DNA from: an uncultured Verrucomicrobiota bacterium
GTDB lineage: Bacteria > Verrucomicrobiota > Verrucomicrobiia > Limisphaerales > UBA9464
Length of the DNA: 37,989 bases
Reading direction: 5' to 3'
NCBI GenBank assembly: GCA_903880005.1
Contig: CAIRNV010000270.1
Coordinates: forward strand, 1-37,989
Shown one piece after another: positions 14,167 through 22,928 of this stretch. The first letter of the stretch is position 1, and every line of letters starts with the position of its first letter. The notes under the pieces were generated by a model, which saw only the letters and a list, made by a program, of their open reading frames with translations, searched no databases and was not told the DNA's origin. Made by a program: the position numbers and the translations under genes.

Positions 14167-15329
14167 GCCTCGGGGACGTGCGGGACATCCACGTCGCGAT
14201 CGCGTGTGGCGGCACGGGCGGCCACCTGTTTCCCGGGCTGGCTGTCGGGCGCGAGCTGCGGTCGCGGGGCGTGGGCGTGACCTTGCTGGTGTCGCCCAAG
14301 GCCGTGGATCGGGAGGCGGTGACGGGGGTGGCGGACGTGCCGGTGGCCGTGCTACCGGCCGTCGGCTTGCAAGGGAGGAACTACCTGGGGTTTGCCTTGG
14401 CCGTCCTGAGGTCGTGCAGGGAGGCACGCCGGTTGTTCCGTCGGATTCGTCCATCGGCGGTCCTTGGAATGGGCGGGTTCATGTCCGTGCCGCCCATCCT
14501 GGTGGGGCGATGGATGGGTTGCGTGACGGCCTTGCATGAGTCCAACACGGTTCCGGGACGTGCGAATCGTTGGTTGGGCCGGCGCGTGGACTTGGCTCTG
14601 GTGGGCTTCGAGGAGGCTTCGTCGCGATGGTCGGCGCGGGTCGTGGAAACGACGGGCACGCCGGTGCGCGAGGCCATTCGTCCGATGAACGCGGCGGCGT
14701 GCCGCCAGGAGTTGGGTCTCGACGCCGGGAGGCCGGTGTTGGCGGTGATGGGTGGGAGCCAGGGTGCGACGGGGTTGAACACGGCCGTGACGGCCGCCCT
14801 TCCCGCCATTGTGGCCCGCTGGCCCGCGTTGCAATTCATCCACCTTTGCGGCCACCGCGACCTTGCGGCCGTGCGCAAGGCGCACGAGGCGGCCGGCGCG
14901 AGGTCCGTGGTGGAGGCGTTCACGAGCCGGATGGAACGTGTGCTGGGGGCGACGACGCTGGCAGTCGCGCGCTCCGGGGCCTCGACGTTGGCGGAGTTTG
15001 CGGCGGCGGGCGTCCCGTCGGTGTTGATTCCATTCCCGGCCTCGATGGACGACCATCAACGCTTCAATGCGCGGGCGATGGAGCGGGCGGGGGCGGCCGA
15101 GGTGTTGGATCAAGGGGAGGCGACGCCGGAACGCCTGGTGGATGTCCTGGGCCGCACCTTGGATGACGAGGACGCACGCGGCCGCCGCGTGCGTGCGGCG
15201 ATGTCGTTGCACCGACCGGACGCGGCGCGACGCATGGCGGAGCGATTGCTGGCGTTGGCATGGGGGCGGCGACGCGGGGGCGCGGAGGCGGGCGCGTCGT
15301 CGGCGCGGGCGGCGGAGGGGTTGCCATGA
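14163..15329 (+). CDS. murG: Lipid II-forming GlcNAc transferase MurG
   Basis: A 388-aa GT-B glycosyltransferase that adds GlcNAc to lipid I on the inner face of the membrane. It shows the N-terminal loop CGGTGGHLFPGLAV, LGMGGFMSVPPILVG, the HESNTVPGRANR motif (usually HEQN), VMGGSQGATGLN and the donor-site ARSGASTLAEFAAAGVPSV with PFPASMDDHQRFNA. The ATG at 14163 overlaps the ftsW stop as ATGA; a start at 14148 would extend further into ftsW. The gene normally next to it, murC, is absent: murB follows directly with another ATGA overlap. Confidence 0.95.
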   Translation: MSLGDVRDIHVAIACGGTGGHLFPGLAVGRELRSRGVGVTLLVSPKAVDREAVTGVADVPVAVLPAVGLQGRNYLGFALAVLRSCREARRLFRRIRPSAVLGMGGFMSVPPILVGRWMGCVTALHESNTVPGRANRWLGRRVDLALVGFEEASSRWSARVVETTGTPVREAIRPMNAAACRQELGLDAGRPVLAVMGGSQGATGLNTAVTAALPAIVARWPALQFIHLCGHRDLAAVRKAHEAAGARSVVEAFTSRMERVLGATTLAVARSGASTLAEFAAAGVPSVLIPFPASMDDHQRFNARAMERAGAAEVLDQGEATPERLVDVLGRTLDDEDARGRRVRAAMSLHRPDAARRMAERLLALAWGRRRGGAEAGASSARAAEGLP

Positions 15330-16321
15330 GCATGTTGAAGCTATCCGGGGAGGCCGTGGACGGGCTGCTGTGCGACGCGTTGGGACGTGCCGAGCGCATG
15401 GCCGACCTGCACCGGGACCTGGCCGGGGTGTTGTCGGCCGGGGCGGTCCTGCGACGGGACGAGCCGATGTCGAGGCGGACGACGCTTCGGGTGGGTGGCC
15501 CGGCGGACGTGTACGTGGAGCCTGCGACGGAAGGGGACCTTGGGGAGGCGTTGGGTCTGGCGATGGCGCATGGGGTTCCCGTGTTTGTCCTGGGGCGTGG
15601 GTCGAACTTGCTGGTGCGGGATGGAGGGCTGAGGGCGTTGGTGGTGTCGTTGGCGCAGCCGGCGTTTGCCCGGGTGGAGCGGGTGGAGGGGCGGCTTCGG
15701 TGTGGGGCGGGGGCGTCGTTGCGGCAGGTGGCGTTGGCGGCGCGGGACGCCGGGCTGACGGGGCTGGAATTCCTGGAGGGGATTCCGGGCAGCGTGGGCG
15801 GGGCCCTTCGGATGAACGCCGGGGCGATGGGCGGTTGGATGTTCGACGTGGTGGAGACCTTGAGGTTCATGGATGCGCAGGGCGTGGTGCAGGAGGTGCC
15901 CGGGGCCGAGGCGGGGGCGGGGTATCGGGAATGCCCGATGTTGCGGACGCACGTGGCGCTGGGGGCGGTGCTGAAGGGGAGCCCGGCCGGCCGCGCGGAG
16001 ATCGAGGCGCGGTTGGCGGACAGCAACCGGAAGCGGTGGACGAGCCAGCCGAAGCAGCCGAGCGCGGGTTGCACGTTCAAGAACCCGCGTCCGGATCTTC
16101 CGGCGGGGCGGTTGATCGACGAGCTGGGGTTGAAGGGATTGCGGGTGGGGGACGCGATGGTGTCGGACGTTCACGCCAACTTCTTCGTGAACCTCGGCCG
16201 TGCGACGGCGGCGGATGTCCTGGAGCTGGTGCGACAAGTGCGCGAGCGGGCCCGGCTGGAGCGCGGGGTCGAGCTGGAGGCGGAGGTGGAGATCGTGGGG
16301 GAGGAGGCGACGGCGCCATGA
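15326..16321 (+). CDS. murB: UDP-N-acetylenolpyruvoylglucosamine reductase MurB
   Basis: A 331-aa FAD/NADPH enzyme that reduces UDP-GlcNAc-enolpyruvate to UDP-MurNAc. The FAD-binding features TLRVGGPADVYVEP, FVLGRGSNLLVRDGG and FLEGIPGSVGGALRMNAGA are present, followed by the substrate-domain motif SAGCTFKNP and VSDVHANFFVN. In SAGCTFKNP the position of the E. coli catalytic serine is cysteine; some MurB families use Cys here, so activity is still expected. GGAGGGG precedes the ATG at 15326, and both ends overlap neighbours as ATGA. The track start at 15260 lies inside murG and is not used. Confidence 0.94.
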   Translation: MSMLKLSGEAVDGLLCDALGRAERMADLHRDLAGVLSAGAVLRRDEPMSRRTTLRVGGPADVYVEPATEGDLGEALGLAMAHGVPVFVLGRGSNLLVRDGGLRALVVSLAQPAFARVERVEGRLRCGAGASLRQVALAARDAGLTGLEFLEGIPGSVGGALRMNAGAMGGWMFDVVETLRFMDAQGVVQEVPGAEAGAGYRECPMLRTHVALGAVLKGSPAGRAEIEARLADSNRKRWTSQPKQPSAGCTFKNPRPDLPAGRLIDELGLKGLRVGDAMVSDVHANFFVNLGRATAADVLELVRQVRERARLERGVELEAEVEIVGEEATAP

Positions 16322-17226
16322 AGCAGGTTGAGAGGATTGCGGTGTTGCGGGGCGGGCCGTCGGCGGAGCGCGAGGTCTCGCTGCGTTCGGGCGCGGCGGT
16401 GGCGCGGGCATTGGCCGCGTTGGGGCATGACGTGCGGGAGGTGGATCCCGAGCCGGGGCGGCTGGCATTGCCGCCGGGGACGACGGCGGCGTTTTTGGCG
16501 TTGCACGGGACGTATGGGGAGGACGGCCAGGTGCAGGCGGAATTGGAGGCGCTGGGGATCCCGTACACGGGATGCGGCGTGGAGGCATCGCGGCTTGCCT
16601 TTGACAAGGTGTTGACGCGGCAAGCCTGCGAGGCGGCGGGCGTGCCGGTGGCCCGCGGGCACGTCTTGGTGCGTGCGGACGAGGGCTGGCCGGAGGGGTG
16701 GCGGCCGCCCGTCGTGCTGAAGCCGTCCCGGCAAGGAAGCAGCGTGGGGTTGCAGTTCGTGGACGACGCGGGCGGGTGGGCGTCGGCGTTGGCCGAGGCG
16801 TTTCGCCATGGATCCGAGGTCCTGATGGAGGAACGGATCCTGGGTCGGGAGACGACGGTGGGCATCCTTGCGGGCGAGGCGTTGCCGGTGGTGGAGGTGC
16901 GCCCGCGTTCCGGGGCCTATGATTACCGCAACAAGTACACGCCGGGTGCGACGGAGTATTTTTGCCCGGCGGACCTTCCCTTGGCGGTGACGCAGGCGGT
17001 GCAAGGGGCGGCGTTGGGGGCGTTTCGGGCGGTGGGTGGCCGGGACTACGCGAGGGTGGACGTGATGGTGACGGGGGAGGGACGCCCGGTGGTGCTGGAG
17101 GTGAACACGTTGCCGGGGATGACGGAGACGAGCCTGCTGCCGAAGGCGGCGGCGGCGGCGGGGCTGGACTTTGGGGCGTTGTGCCAACGGTTGCTGTCGA
17201 TGGCGCTGGAGAGGAGGCGTCGGTGA
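16318..17226 (+). CDS. ddl: D-alanine--D-alanine ligase
   Basis: A 302-aa ATP-grasp enzyme that makes the D-Ala-D-Ala used by MurF. Signatures are the N-terminal VLRGGPSAEREVSLRSG, FLALHGTYGEDG, the ATP-binding VVLKPSRQGSSVGLQ, the metal-binding EVNTLPGMTETSLLPKAA and YDYRNKYTPGATEYFCPA. Its length is typical. It begins inside the murB stop (ATGA) and ends with a GTGA overlap to ftsQ. In the ORF track it appears as the second half of a 719-aa read-through frame that begins in murG. Confidence 0.95.
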   Translation: MKQVERIAVLRGGPSAEREVSLRSGAAVARALAALGHDVREVDPEPGRLALPPGTTAAFLALHGTYGEDGQVQAELEALGIPYTGCGVEASRLAFDKVLTRQACEAAGVPVARGHVLVRADEGWPEGWRPPVVLKPSRQGSSVGLQFVDDAGGWASALAEAFRHGSEVLMEERILGRETTVGILAGEALPVVEVRPRSGAYDYRNKYTPGATEYFCPADLPLAVTQAVQGAALGAFRAVGGRDYARVDVMVTGEGRPVVLEVNTLPGMTETSLLPKAAAAAGLDFGALCQRLLSMALERRRR

Positions 17227-18185
17227 AGCGGGGATGGGGCCGGGGCAACCGTCGGCAGGAACGACGGGTGGAGCTGGACGTCCGGTTGCGGAGCCGTGGC
17301 GGGCTGGGCAGGACGGGGGGCGCGGTGGCACGGGGCGTGGCGGGGTTGGTGTTGGCGTCGTTGGTGGCCGGGGCCTGCCTGGCGGGCTACGTGGTGGCGC
17401 GGGACCGGTGGTTGCACCGGACGGAGGCGCTGGCGCTGAGGCAATTGACGGTGACGACCGACGGGTCGCTGTCGCGCGCGGACCTCCTGGCGCAGGCGCG
17501 GGTGCGCGAGGGGATGAACACGTTTGCGATCGACCTGCCGACGATGCGGGACCAATTGATGCGGCATCCCAGGCTGGCGTCGGTGGAGGTGCATCGGGAG
17601 TGGCCCGCGACGTTGCGCATCCATGTGCAGGAGCGTTTTCCCGTGGCCCGCGTGAAGGTCCTGGACCGGCAGGGGATCGACTTTGCGTACCTGCTGGATG
17701 AATCCGGGCACGTCATGTTGCCGTTCGAGCGGGGGCATGCGGCCCCGGAAGTCGTGGAGTCGGAGTCCACGCTGCCCCTGTTGCTGGGGGCGCAGGGGGC
17801 GTTTGTGGTGGGGCAGACGACGTCGCATCCCGGGGTGTTGGCGGCGCTGCAATTGCTGTCGGAGTACCAAGGCTCCGAGATGGCGACGTTGGCGGACGTC
17901 GTGAGCGTGGATGTGAGCCGGGTGGGCGAGGTGGAGGCGCAGACGTGGCTGGGGAGCCGCGTGACGTTTGGGATCCCGGAGCCGGGGCGTGGGTTTGACC
18001 GGGCGTTGCGGTTGTGGAAGGCGGTGCACCTCGACTCGGCCGGCCGCGGTCGCTTGATTGGCACCCTGGATCTTTCGGTGACCAACCACGTTCCCTTGCG
18101 GTGGATGGATTCGCCCGCCGAGCCGGCGAAGGTGGTGCCGCGTCCCGCCAAGGCCTCGCGCAAGCCCGTTCGACGCCATGGCTGA
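17223..18185 (+). CDS. ftsQ: Cell division protein FtsQ
   Basis: A 320-aa bitopic protein that recruits FtsL/FtsB partners to the septum. The cytoplasmic tail (about residues 1-34) is very basic, followed by one membrane helix (about 35-58). A POTRA domain lies at about 69-140 (LRQLTVTTDGSLSRADLLAQA, HPRLASVEVHREWPATLRIHVQE), and a beta domain follows. The start is a GTG at 17223 overlapping the ddl stop, with GAGGAGG just upstream. The C-terminus is Lys/Arg/Pro-rich and overlaps ftsA by 8 bases. The order ddl-ftsQ-ftsA-ftsZ is the classical one. Confidence 0.9.
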   Translation: MKRGWGRGNRRQERRVELDVRLRSRGGLGRTGGAVARGVAGLVLASLVAGACLAGYVVARDRWLHRTEALALRQLTVTTDGSLSRADLLAQARVREGMNTFAIDLPTMRDQLMRHPRLASVEVHREWPATLRIHVQERFPVARVKVLDRQGIDFAYLLDESGHVMLPFERGHAAPEVVESESTLPLLLGAQGAFVVGQTTSHPGVLAALQLLSEYQGSEMATLADVVSVDVSRVGEVEAQTWLGSRVTFGIPEPGRGFDRALRLWKAVHLDSAGRGRLIGTLDLSVTNHVPLRWMDSPAEPAKVVPRPAKASRKPVRRHG

Positions 18186-19377
18186 TCCCGGCTCCATCGT
18201 CGTGGGTCTCGAAGTCGGCACCAGCAAGGTGTGCGCGGCGGTGGGCGAGGTGTCCCCCGCGGGCGTGTTCAGCCTGCTGGGCCTTGGGCAGTCGAAGTCT
18301 CGGGGCGTACGGAAGGGCGAGATCACGGACGCCCAAAAGGCCATCGAGGACGTGCGCAACGCCATCGCCGAGGCCGAGCAGATGGCGGACGTCGAGATCC
18401 GTTCGGCCTACCTGGGGGTCACGGGGGCCCATGTGCGGGGCGAGACGCGACAGGGGTTGCACCCGATCGTGTCCGAGGGCCGGGAAATCACGGCCGAGGA
18501 CGTGCAGGACGCTGTGGAGAACGCGCGGGCGCGGGACCTGCCGCACGAGCACGTGGTGATCCACACGATCCGCCAGGATTTTTCCGTGGACGACCACGAT
18601 GGGGTGGCGAACCCGGAGGGGATGGTGGGGTCACAATTGCTGGCGCACGTGCATGTGGTGCACGGCCAGCGCAACCGGATCGACACGGGGGTCCGCGCGG
18701 TGCAATCCCTGCAGCTCGAGGTGGACAACGTGGTGTTCAACGGTCTGGCGAGCGCGTTGGCGGTGCTGACGACCCAGCAGAAGGAGATGGGGGTGTTGGT
18801 GGTGGACCTGGGCGCCGGGGTGACGGAGTACGCGGTGTACGGCGACGCCTTGCTGCGGGGTTGCGGCGCGTTCGCCGTGGGGGGCGACCACGTGACCAAC
18901 GACCTGGCCATCGGGCTCAAGATTCCCCTGGGGCGGGCCGAGCAGTTGAAGGTGTCGCATGGCGCGGCGGAGCCGGTGGCTCGCGGGGAGGATCCGGAGC
19001 CGGTCGCGTTGCCGGCCGATCCGGGCTTGCCCGAGCGCACGATCAACCTCGCCCAGCTTCGCCTGATCCAGTCGGCCCGGGTGGAGGAGACGCTCGAACT
19101 GGTGGCCCGCGCGGTGGGGCCTTCGCTGGACCTGTGCCGGGCCGGGGTGGTGCTTTGCGGCGGGGGTGCGCGCATGGTCGGCATTGAGGCGGCGGCCCAG
19201 CGGGTGTTCAAGCTGCCCGCCACCGTGGGGCGCGTGCAGGGTGTCTCGGGTCCCGTGGACCTGCTGGGGCATCCGGAGTTCGCGGCGGCGATTGGCTTGG
19301 CGCGGTTTGGGGCCATGCGCCGCCCGCCGCCATCCCGGGGCGGGCTGAGGCGGCTGCTGGGCCCATGGTTCCGTTGA
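18178..19377 (+). CDS. ftsA: Cell division protein FtsA
   Basis: A 399-aa actin-like ATPase that anchors FtsZ filaments to the membrane. The phosphate-1 loop VVGLEVGTSKVCAAVGE and phosphate-2 loop VVDLGAGVTEYAVY are recognisable, as is the adenosine-site VVLCGGGARMVG. In the phosphate-2 loop the usual GGGT is GAGV, a mild deviation. The 1C subdomain is present between them. The extreme C-terminus GGLRRLLGPWFR is a short amphipathic helix of the kind that inserts in the membrane. A 37-base pyrimidine-rich spacer separates it from ftsZ. Confidence 0.94.
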   Translation: MADPGSIVVGLEVGTSKVCAAVGEVSPAGVFSLLGLGQSKSRGVRKGEITDAQKAIEDVRNAIAEAEQMADVEIRSAYLGVTGAHVRGETRQGLHPIVSEGREITAEDVQDAVENARARDLPHEHVVIHTIRQDFSVDDHDGVANPEGMVGSQLLAHVHVVHGQRNRIDTGVRAVQSLQLEVDNVVFNGLASALAVLTTQQKEMGVLVVDLGAGVTEYAVYGDALLRGCGAFAVGGDHVTNDLAIGLKIPLGRAEQLKVSHGAAEPVARGEDPEPVALPADPGLPERTINLAQLRLIQSARVEETLELVARAVGPSLDLCRAGVVLCGGGARMVGIEAAAQRVFKLPATVGRVQGVSGPVDLLGHPEFAAAIGLARFGAMRRPPPSRGGLRRLLGPWFR

Positions 19378-19414
19378 TCTTCCTCCACCACTCCTTTCTC
19401 CATTCCCACACGTC

Positions 19415-20791
19415 ATGAGCGCGAGCCGCGAGATGAACCCGGGCCCGAACCCGGGCGCCCCCACCGCCCCCGAGGTTGCCGGCAGCCCCGGGTCCGACGC
19501 CATGCCGAAGCCCGTGCAGGACTTTCGGGTGGTGGCCGTTGGGCGCGCCGGCATCCATGCCGTGGAACGTTTGTGCGGCGAGGGTGCGTTGCCGGGCGTC
19601 GATGTCATCGCTTGCCACACGTCGGCCTCGGCGCTGGCCCAGTCCGCGGCCCCGTTCAAGGTCCCGATGAAGTCGGCCGGGTCGCGTGGGCTGGGTGCGG
19701 GCGGGGATCCATTGCTGGGCCAGGCGTCGGCCGAGGGCTCCAAGGAGGCGCTGGGCATGATGTTGGCCGGGGCGCGGGTGGTGTTCGTCCTGACGGGCCT
19801 TGGCGCCGGCACGGGGACGGGCGCCGCCCATGTGGTGGCGCGCTGTGCACGCGACGCCGGCGCGCTCGTGCTGGGGGTGGCGACGATGCCCTTTGATTGC
19901 GAGGGCCGGCTGCGTGGCGGCCACGCGCGGCGCGGGCTTGAGTTGCTCAAGGGCGCGGCCGACGCCGTCGTGACGGTGCGCAACCAGCACGTGCTGGAGA
20001 CCTTGGACGAGCGCGCGCCGGCGGCGGAGGTGTTTGACGCGGCGAATCGCCTGCTGGTGGAGGGGGTGCGGGGGCTTTGGGGTTTGCTCACGCGGCCGGG
20101 CCTCATCCGGCTCGACTTTGCCAGCCTGGAGCGGCTTCTCCGGGGGCGTCACACCGAGAGCGTGTTCGCCACGGCCGAGGGATCCGGGGAACGTCGTGCC
20201 ACGGAGGCGGCGGAGCGCCTGCTGTCGCATCCGTTCGTCGCCCGGGATGCCGTCCTGGGGACGGCGGATGCCGTCGTGTTGTCGGCGGTGACGGGCCCGG
20301 ACGTGCCCTTCACGGACATTGAGCGCGCATTTTCGCTCGTGCAGCGGCATTGCGACCAGGCGCAGGTGGTGGTGGGGACGAGCATCGACCCCGGGATGAC
20401 CGGCCGGTTGTCGATCACGTTGGTGGCGTCCATCGGGGGCTCGGCGCCCTTGCCCGAGGCCTCCGGCGCGGCGGCGTCCGCGGTGGGCGCACCGAAGGAG
20501 TCGCCGACGCGGGATGTGGGCATCGGGATGGAATTGAGCGAGCCGACGTCCTCCATGGGGCGAGCCAGCGGATCCTTGGTGCCGCCGGCCCCGGTCCTGA
20601 CCGTGGATCAGCGGCAGAAGGCGCTGGATCGATCCGGCAAGGGTTCGAGCCGCCGCCGGCGCGTGGTGCAGTCGATGTTCGACTTCGACGTGGTGAGCCG
20701 CGGTCGGTTCGAGAAGACGGAGGCCACGATCCTGGACGGCCAGAACTACGACGTCCCCACGTACCTGAGGCGGCGCATCAGCCTGAATTGA
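19415..20791 (+). CDS. ftsZ: Divergent FtsZ with altered GTPase motifs
   Basis: A 458-aa tubulin-like division protein in the classical place after ftsA. The overall FtsZ frame is clear: GLGAGTGTGAAHVV, MPFDCEGRLR, TRPGLIRLDFASL, VVVGTSIDPGM, and a C-terminal peptide DVPTYLRRR of the kind that binds FtsA. But key positions differ from the consensus. GVGGGGGNAV is AVGRAGIHAV, NTDAQAL is HTSASAL, GGGTGTG is GAGTGTG, and the T7 loop NxDFAD is RLDFAS, so the Asn and the second Asp are lost. This Asp helps hydrolyse GTP of the next subunit. GTPase activity is thus doubtful. The N-terminus has a 30-aa Pro-rich extension; an internal ATG at 19502 is an alternative. No ribosome site is seen before 19415. 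Confidence 0.88.
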   Translation: MSASREMNPGPNPGAPTAPEVAGSPGSDAMPKPVQDFRVVAVGRAGIHAVERLCGEGALPGVDVIACHTSASALAQSAAPFKVPMKSAGSRGLGAGGDPLLGQASAEGSKEALGMMLAGARVVFVLTGLGAGTGTGAAHVVARCARDAGALVLGVATMPFDCEGRLRGGHARRGLELLKGAADAVVTVRNQHVLETLDERAPAAEVFDAANRLLVEGVRGLWGLLTRPGLIRLDFASLERLLRGRHTESVFATAEGSGERRATEAAERLLSHPFVARDAVLGTADAVVLSAVTGPDVPFTDIERAFSLVQRHCDQAQVVVGTSIDPGMTGRLSITLVASIGGSAPLPEASGAAASAVGAPKESPTRDVGIGMELSEPTSSMGRASGSLVPPAPVLTVDQRQKALDRSGKGSSRRRRVVQSMFDFDVVSRGRFEKTEATILDGQNYDVPTYLRRRISLN

Positions 20792-20801
20792 GGGGCCGGC
20801 C

Positions 20802-21974
20802 ATGCAGCCGCGCGGGACATGTTGGGAGGTGGCGCGGACGTTCCTGTGGCTGGGGTTGAGGTCCTTCGGGGGACCCGTCGCGCACGTGGGGCATTTTCGC
20901 GCGGAGTGCGTTTCCAGGCTTCGCTGGGTGGATGATGCAGCGTACGCGTCCTGGGTGGCGCTTTGCCAGTTCCTGCCGGGGCCGGCCAGCACGCAGTTGG
21001 CCTTTTGCCTTGGCTGGTTGCGGGCCGGTTGGGTGGGTGGATGGGTGGCGTTTGTGGCCTTCACCGTGCCGTCGGCCGTCCTGATGACCGGCGTGGCGTG
21101 GGGGCTCCCGCGATGGGTTGGGCCGTGGTCCGGCGCGACGTTGCATGGGTTGAAGATCGCGGCGTGGGCGGTGGTGGGGCATGCGGTGGCGGGCATGGCC
21201 ATGCGGATGAAGGGCGCGCCCGCCGAGTGGATCGTGGCGATCCTCGCCGGGGTGGCGTCGGCGTGGTGGCCGCGCGGCGAGTTGCAACCCTTGTGGGTCC
21301 TGGGCGGGGCGGTGGTGGGGTGGGCCGTCTCGCGCCGTGACTCATTAACGTTGGCATTTCCGGCCGGTGTCTCGCTGCGGCCGTGGCTGGCGTGGGGTTG
21401 CCTTGGGGTGGGGGTGGCCTTGCTGGTGACCACGCCTGCGTGGGGCGGGAATCGGTTGGGAGGATTGGGTGCGGCGATGTACCGGGCGGGGGCCATGGTC
21501 TTCGGGGGCGGCCATGTGGTGCTGCCGTTCCTCGAGGAGTCCGTCGTGGTGCCGGGGTGGGTGACACGTGACGACTTCCTCGCGGGCTATGGGGCGGCGC
21601 AGGTCATGCCGGGCCCCATGTTTACGTTGGGCTCCTACCTGGGGATGCGCGCGGGCGGATGGCCCGGGGCGATCATCGGGACGGTGGCGATCTTCCTGCC
21701 GGGCCTGTTGTGGGTGTCGGCGATCGCGCCCTCGTGGTCGGCCGTGGCGAGCAAGCGGAGTGCGGCCCGCGCGGTTTCGGGTGCGGGGGCCGCCGTCGTG
21801 GGGTTGCTGGCGTCGGCTTGGCTGGGGCCCGTCTGGGACGGGGCCATGCACGGTGGGCGAGACTTGGTCCACGGGTGCGCGGCGATGGCGGCGTTGGGCA
21901 GCGGACGCGTGCCGGTCTGGTTGGTCGTGGGCGGATGCGTCGTGGTGGCGGTGGGTCGGTTCCTTGTGGGTTGA
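20802..21974 (+). CDS. Chromate transporter family (ChrA/CHR) protein
   Basis: A 390-aa protein with two homologous membrane halves, as in long-chain CHR proteins. The first half has LRSFGGPVAHVGHFR and QFLPGPASTQLAF; the second has MVFGGGHVVLPFLEE and QVMPGPMFTLGSYLG. These paired G-G and PGP motifs are the family signature. Some members export chromate by proton exchange; for most homologues the true substrate is unknown, so I give no gene symbol. It starts 10 bases after the ftsZ stop with GAGGGG over that stop as ribosome site, so it is probably co-transcribed with the dcw operon. Confidence 0.9.
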   Translation: MQPRGTCWEVARTFLWLGLRSFGGPVAHVGHFRAECVSRLRWVDDAAYASWVALCQFLPGPASTQLAFCLGWLRAGWVGGWVAFVAFTVPSAVLMTGVAWGLPRWVGPWSGATLHGLKIAAWAVVGHAVAGMAMRMKGAPAEWIVAILAGVASAWWPRGELQPLWVLGGAVVGWAVSRRDSLTLAFPAGVSLRPWLAWGCLGVGVALLVTTPAWGGNRLGGLGAAMYRAGAMVFGGGHVVLPFLEESVVVPGWVTRDDFLAGYGAAQVMPGPMFTLGSYLGMRAGGWPGAIIGTVAIFLPGLLWVSAIAPSWSAVASKRSAARAVSGAGAAVVGLLASAWLGPVWDGAMHGGRDLVHGCAAMAALGSGRVPVWLVVGGCVVVAVGRFLVG

Positions 21975-21977
21975 GGC

Positions 21978-22007
21978 GGAACGATGGCGTGGTCCATCGG
22001 TCGTTCC
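21978..22007 (+). terminator. Possible terminator hairpin after the dcw-chrA operon
   Basis: GGAACGATGG (21978-21987) can pair with CCATCGGTCGTTCC (21994-22007) with a 4-base bulge and a 6-base loop, immediately after the chrA-like stop codon. There is no T-run after it, so termination would have to be weak or factor-dependent. The remaining bases to 22098 show no gene. Confidence 0.35.
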
Positions 22008-22098
22008 TCGCCTTCGGCAGGCATCGGTGGCGCTCCGACTGCATGGTCCTGGATGGGTCTGGGATTGGGGTTGATTCGACGCGGGGGACGGGCTTGGA

Positions 22099-22914
22099 AT
22101 GTCTCCATCAACCATGAGCGCAAGGAAAGTGGCGTCGCGGGCCCGGACGGGCTTCACCCTGATTGAGCTGTTGGTGGTGATCGCCATCATCGCGATCCTG
22201 GCCGGCATGTTGTTGCCGACACTCGCGCGTGCGAAGGCGAAGGGCGACCAGACCGTGTGCCTGAACAACCTCAAGCAAGTGGCGTTGTTCATGAACCTCT
22301 ACATCGAGGACAACAACGACACCTACCCGTCGCATCGGAACCACGGGCTGACCACGGCGGACGAGGCTCCTTCGCGCACCAACTGGTGGGGCACGACGAT
22401 CCTGCCGCCCGGGCAGCGCTACTCGAACCTGTTCCGGTGCCCGAGTATCAAGGGGCGTCGGCTGGACAACGGGGTGAAGTGGGAATGGAGGTTCGACCCC
22501 CACAAGGTCGGGTACGGCATGAACACCTACTTCTTGAGCCTGTGGCCGTATCCATCCGCCGAGGTGACGGTGGCGGGCATCCGGTTCGACAGCCGGCCGT
22601 GGTTCAAGCGTTCGCAGATCGTGTCACCGTCCAATTGCCTCCTGGTCGGGGACGCCATGCCGAAGGCGGACGGCTTTTGGAGCAGCAGCCTTTGGTGGCC
22701 CAACGCCTGCATGGACAAGAAGGTGTCCAACGGCGGCTTCGAGGGCATCGACCAGGCCCGTCACCAAAACAAGGGCGTGGTGGTGTTCACGGATGGCCAC
22801 AGCGAGGCGCGCAAGGATGCGTCGATCAACCCGCCCGTGGACCCGGGCTCGGGCAGTGCCAAGGGCATCGTGAACTCGGAGTTCTGGGATCCGCTCAACC
22901 GGGCGAGGCGGTAG
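22099..22914 (+). CDS. Type IV pilin-like (pseudopilin) protein, H-X9-DG class
   Basis: A 271-aa protein with a prepilin leader of about 17 residues, cleavage motif G-FTLIELL and a hydrophobic helix ([21 protein letters not shown]). The C-terminal part has a histidine, nine residues and then DG (HQNKGVVVFTDGH), which defines a large family abundant in Planctomycetota, Verrucomicrobiota and Lentisphaerota. Such proteins are processed by a prepilin peptidase and displayed at the envelope; their function is mostly unknown. A second possible start is the ATG at 22114, five codons later. It faces the TPR gene tail to tail with a 14-base gap; a GC hairpin at 22918-22940 might end both transcripts. 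Confidence 0.9.
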   Translation: MSPSTMSARKVASRARTGFTLIELLVVIAIIAILAGMLLPTLARAKAKGDQTVCLNNLKQVALFMNLYIEDNNDTYPSHRNHGLTTADEAPSRTNWWGTTILPPGQRYSNLFRCPSIKGRRLDNGVKWEWRFDPHKVGYGMNTYFLSLWPYPSAEVTVAGIRFDSRPWFKRSQIVSPSNCLLVGDAMPKADGFWSSSLWWPNACMDKKVSNGGFEGIDQARHQNKGVVVFTDGHSEARKDASINPPVDPGSGSAKGIVNSEFWDPLNRARR

Positions 22915-22928
22915 CCACGCCGGCGGGT

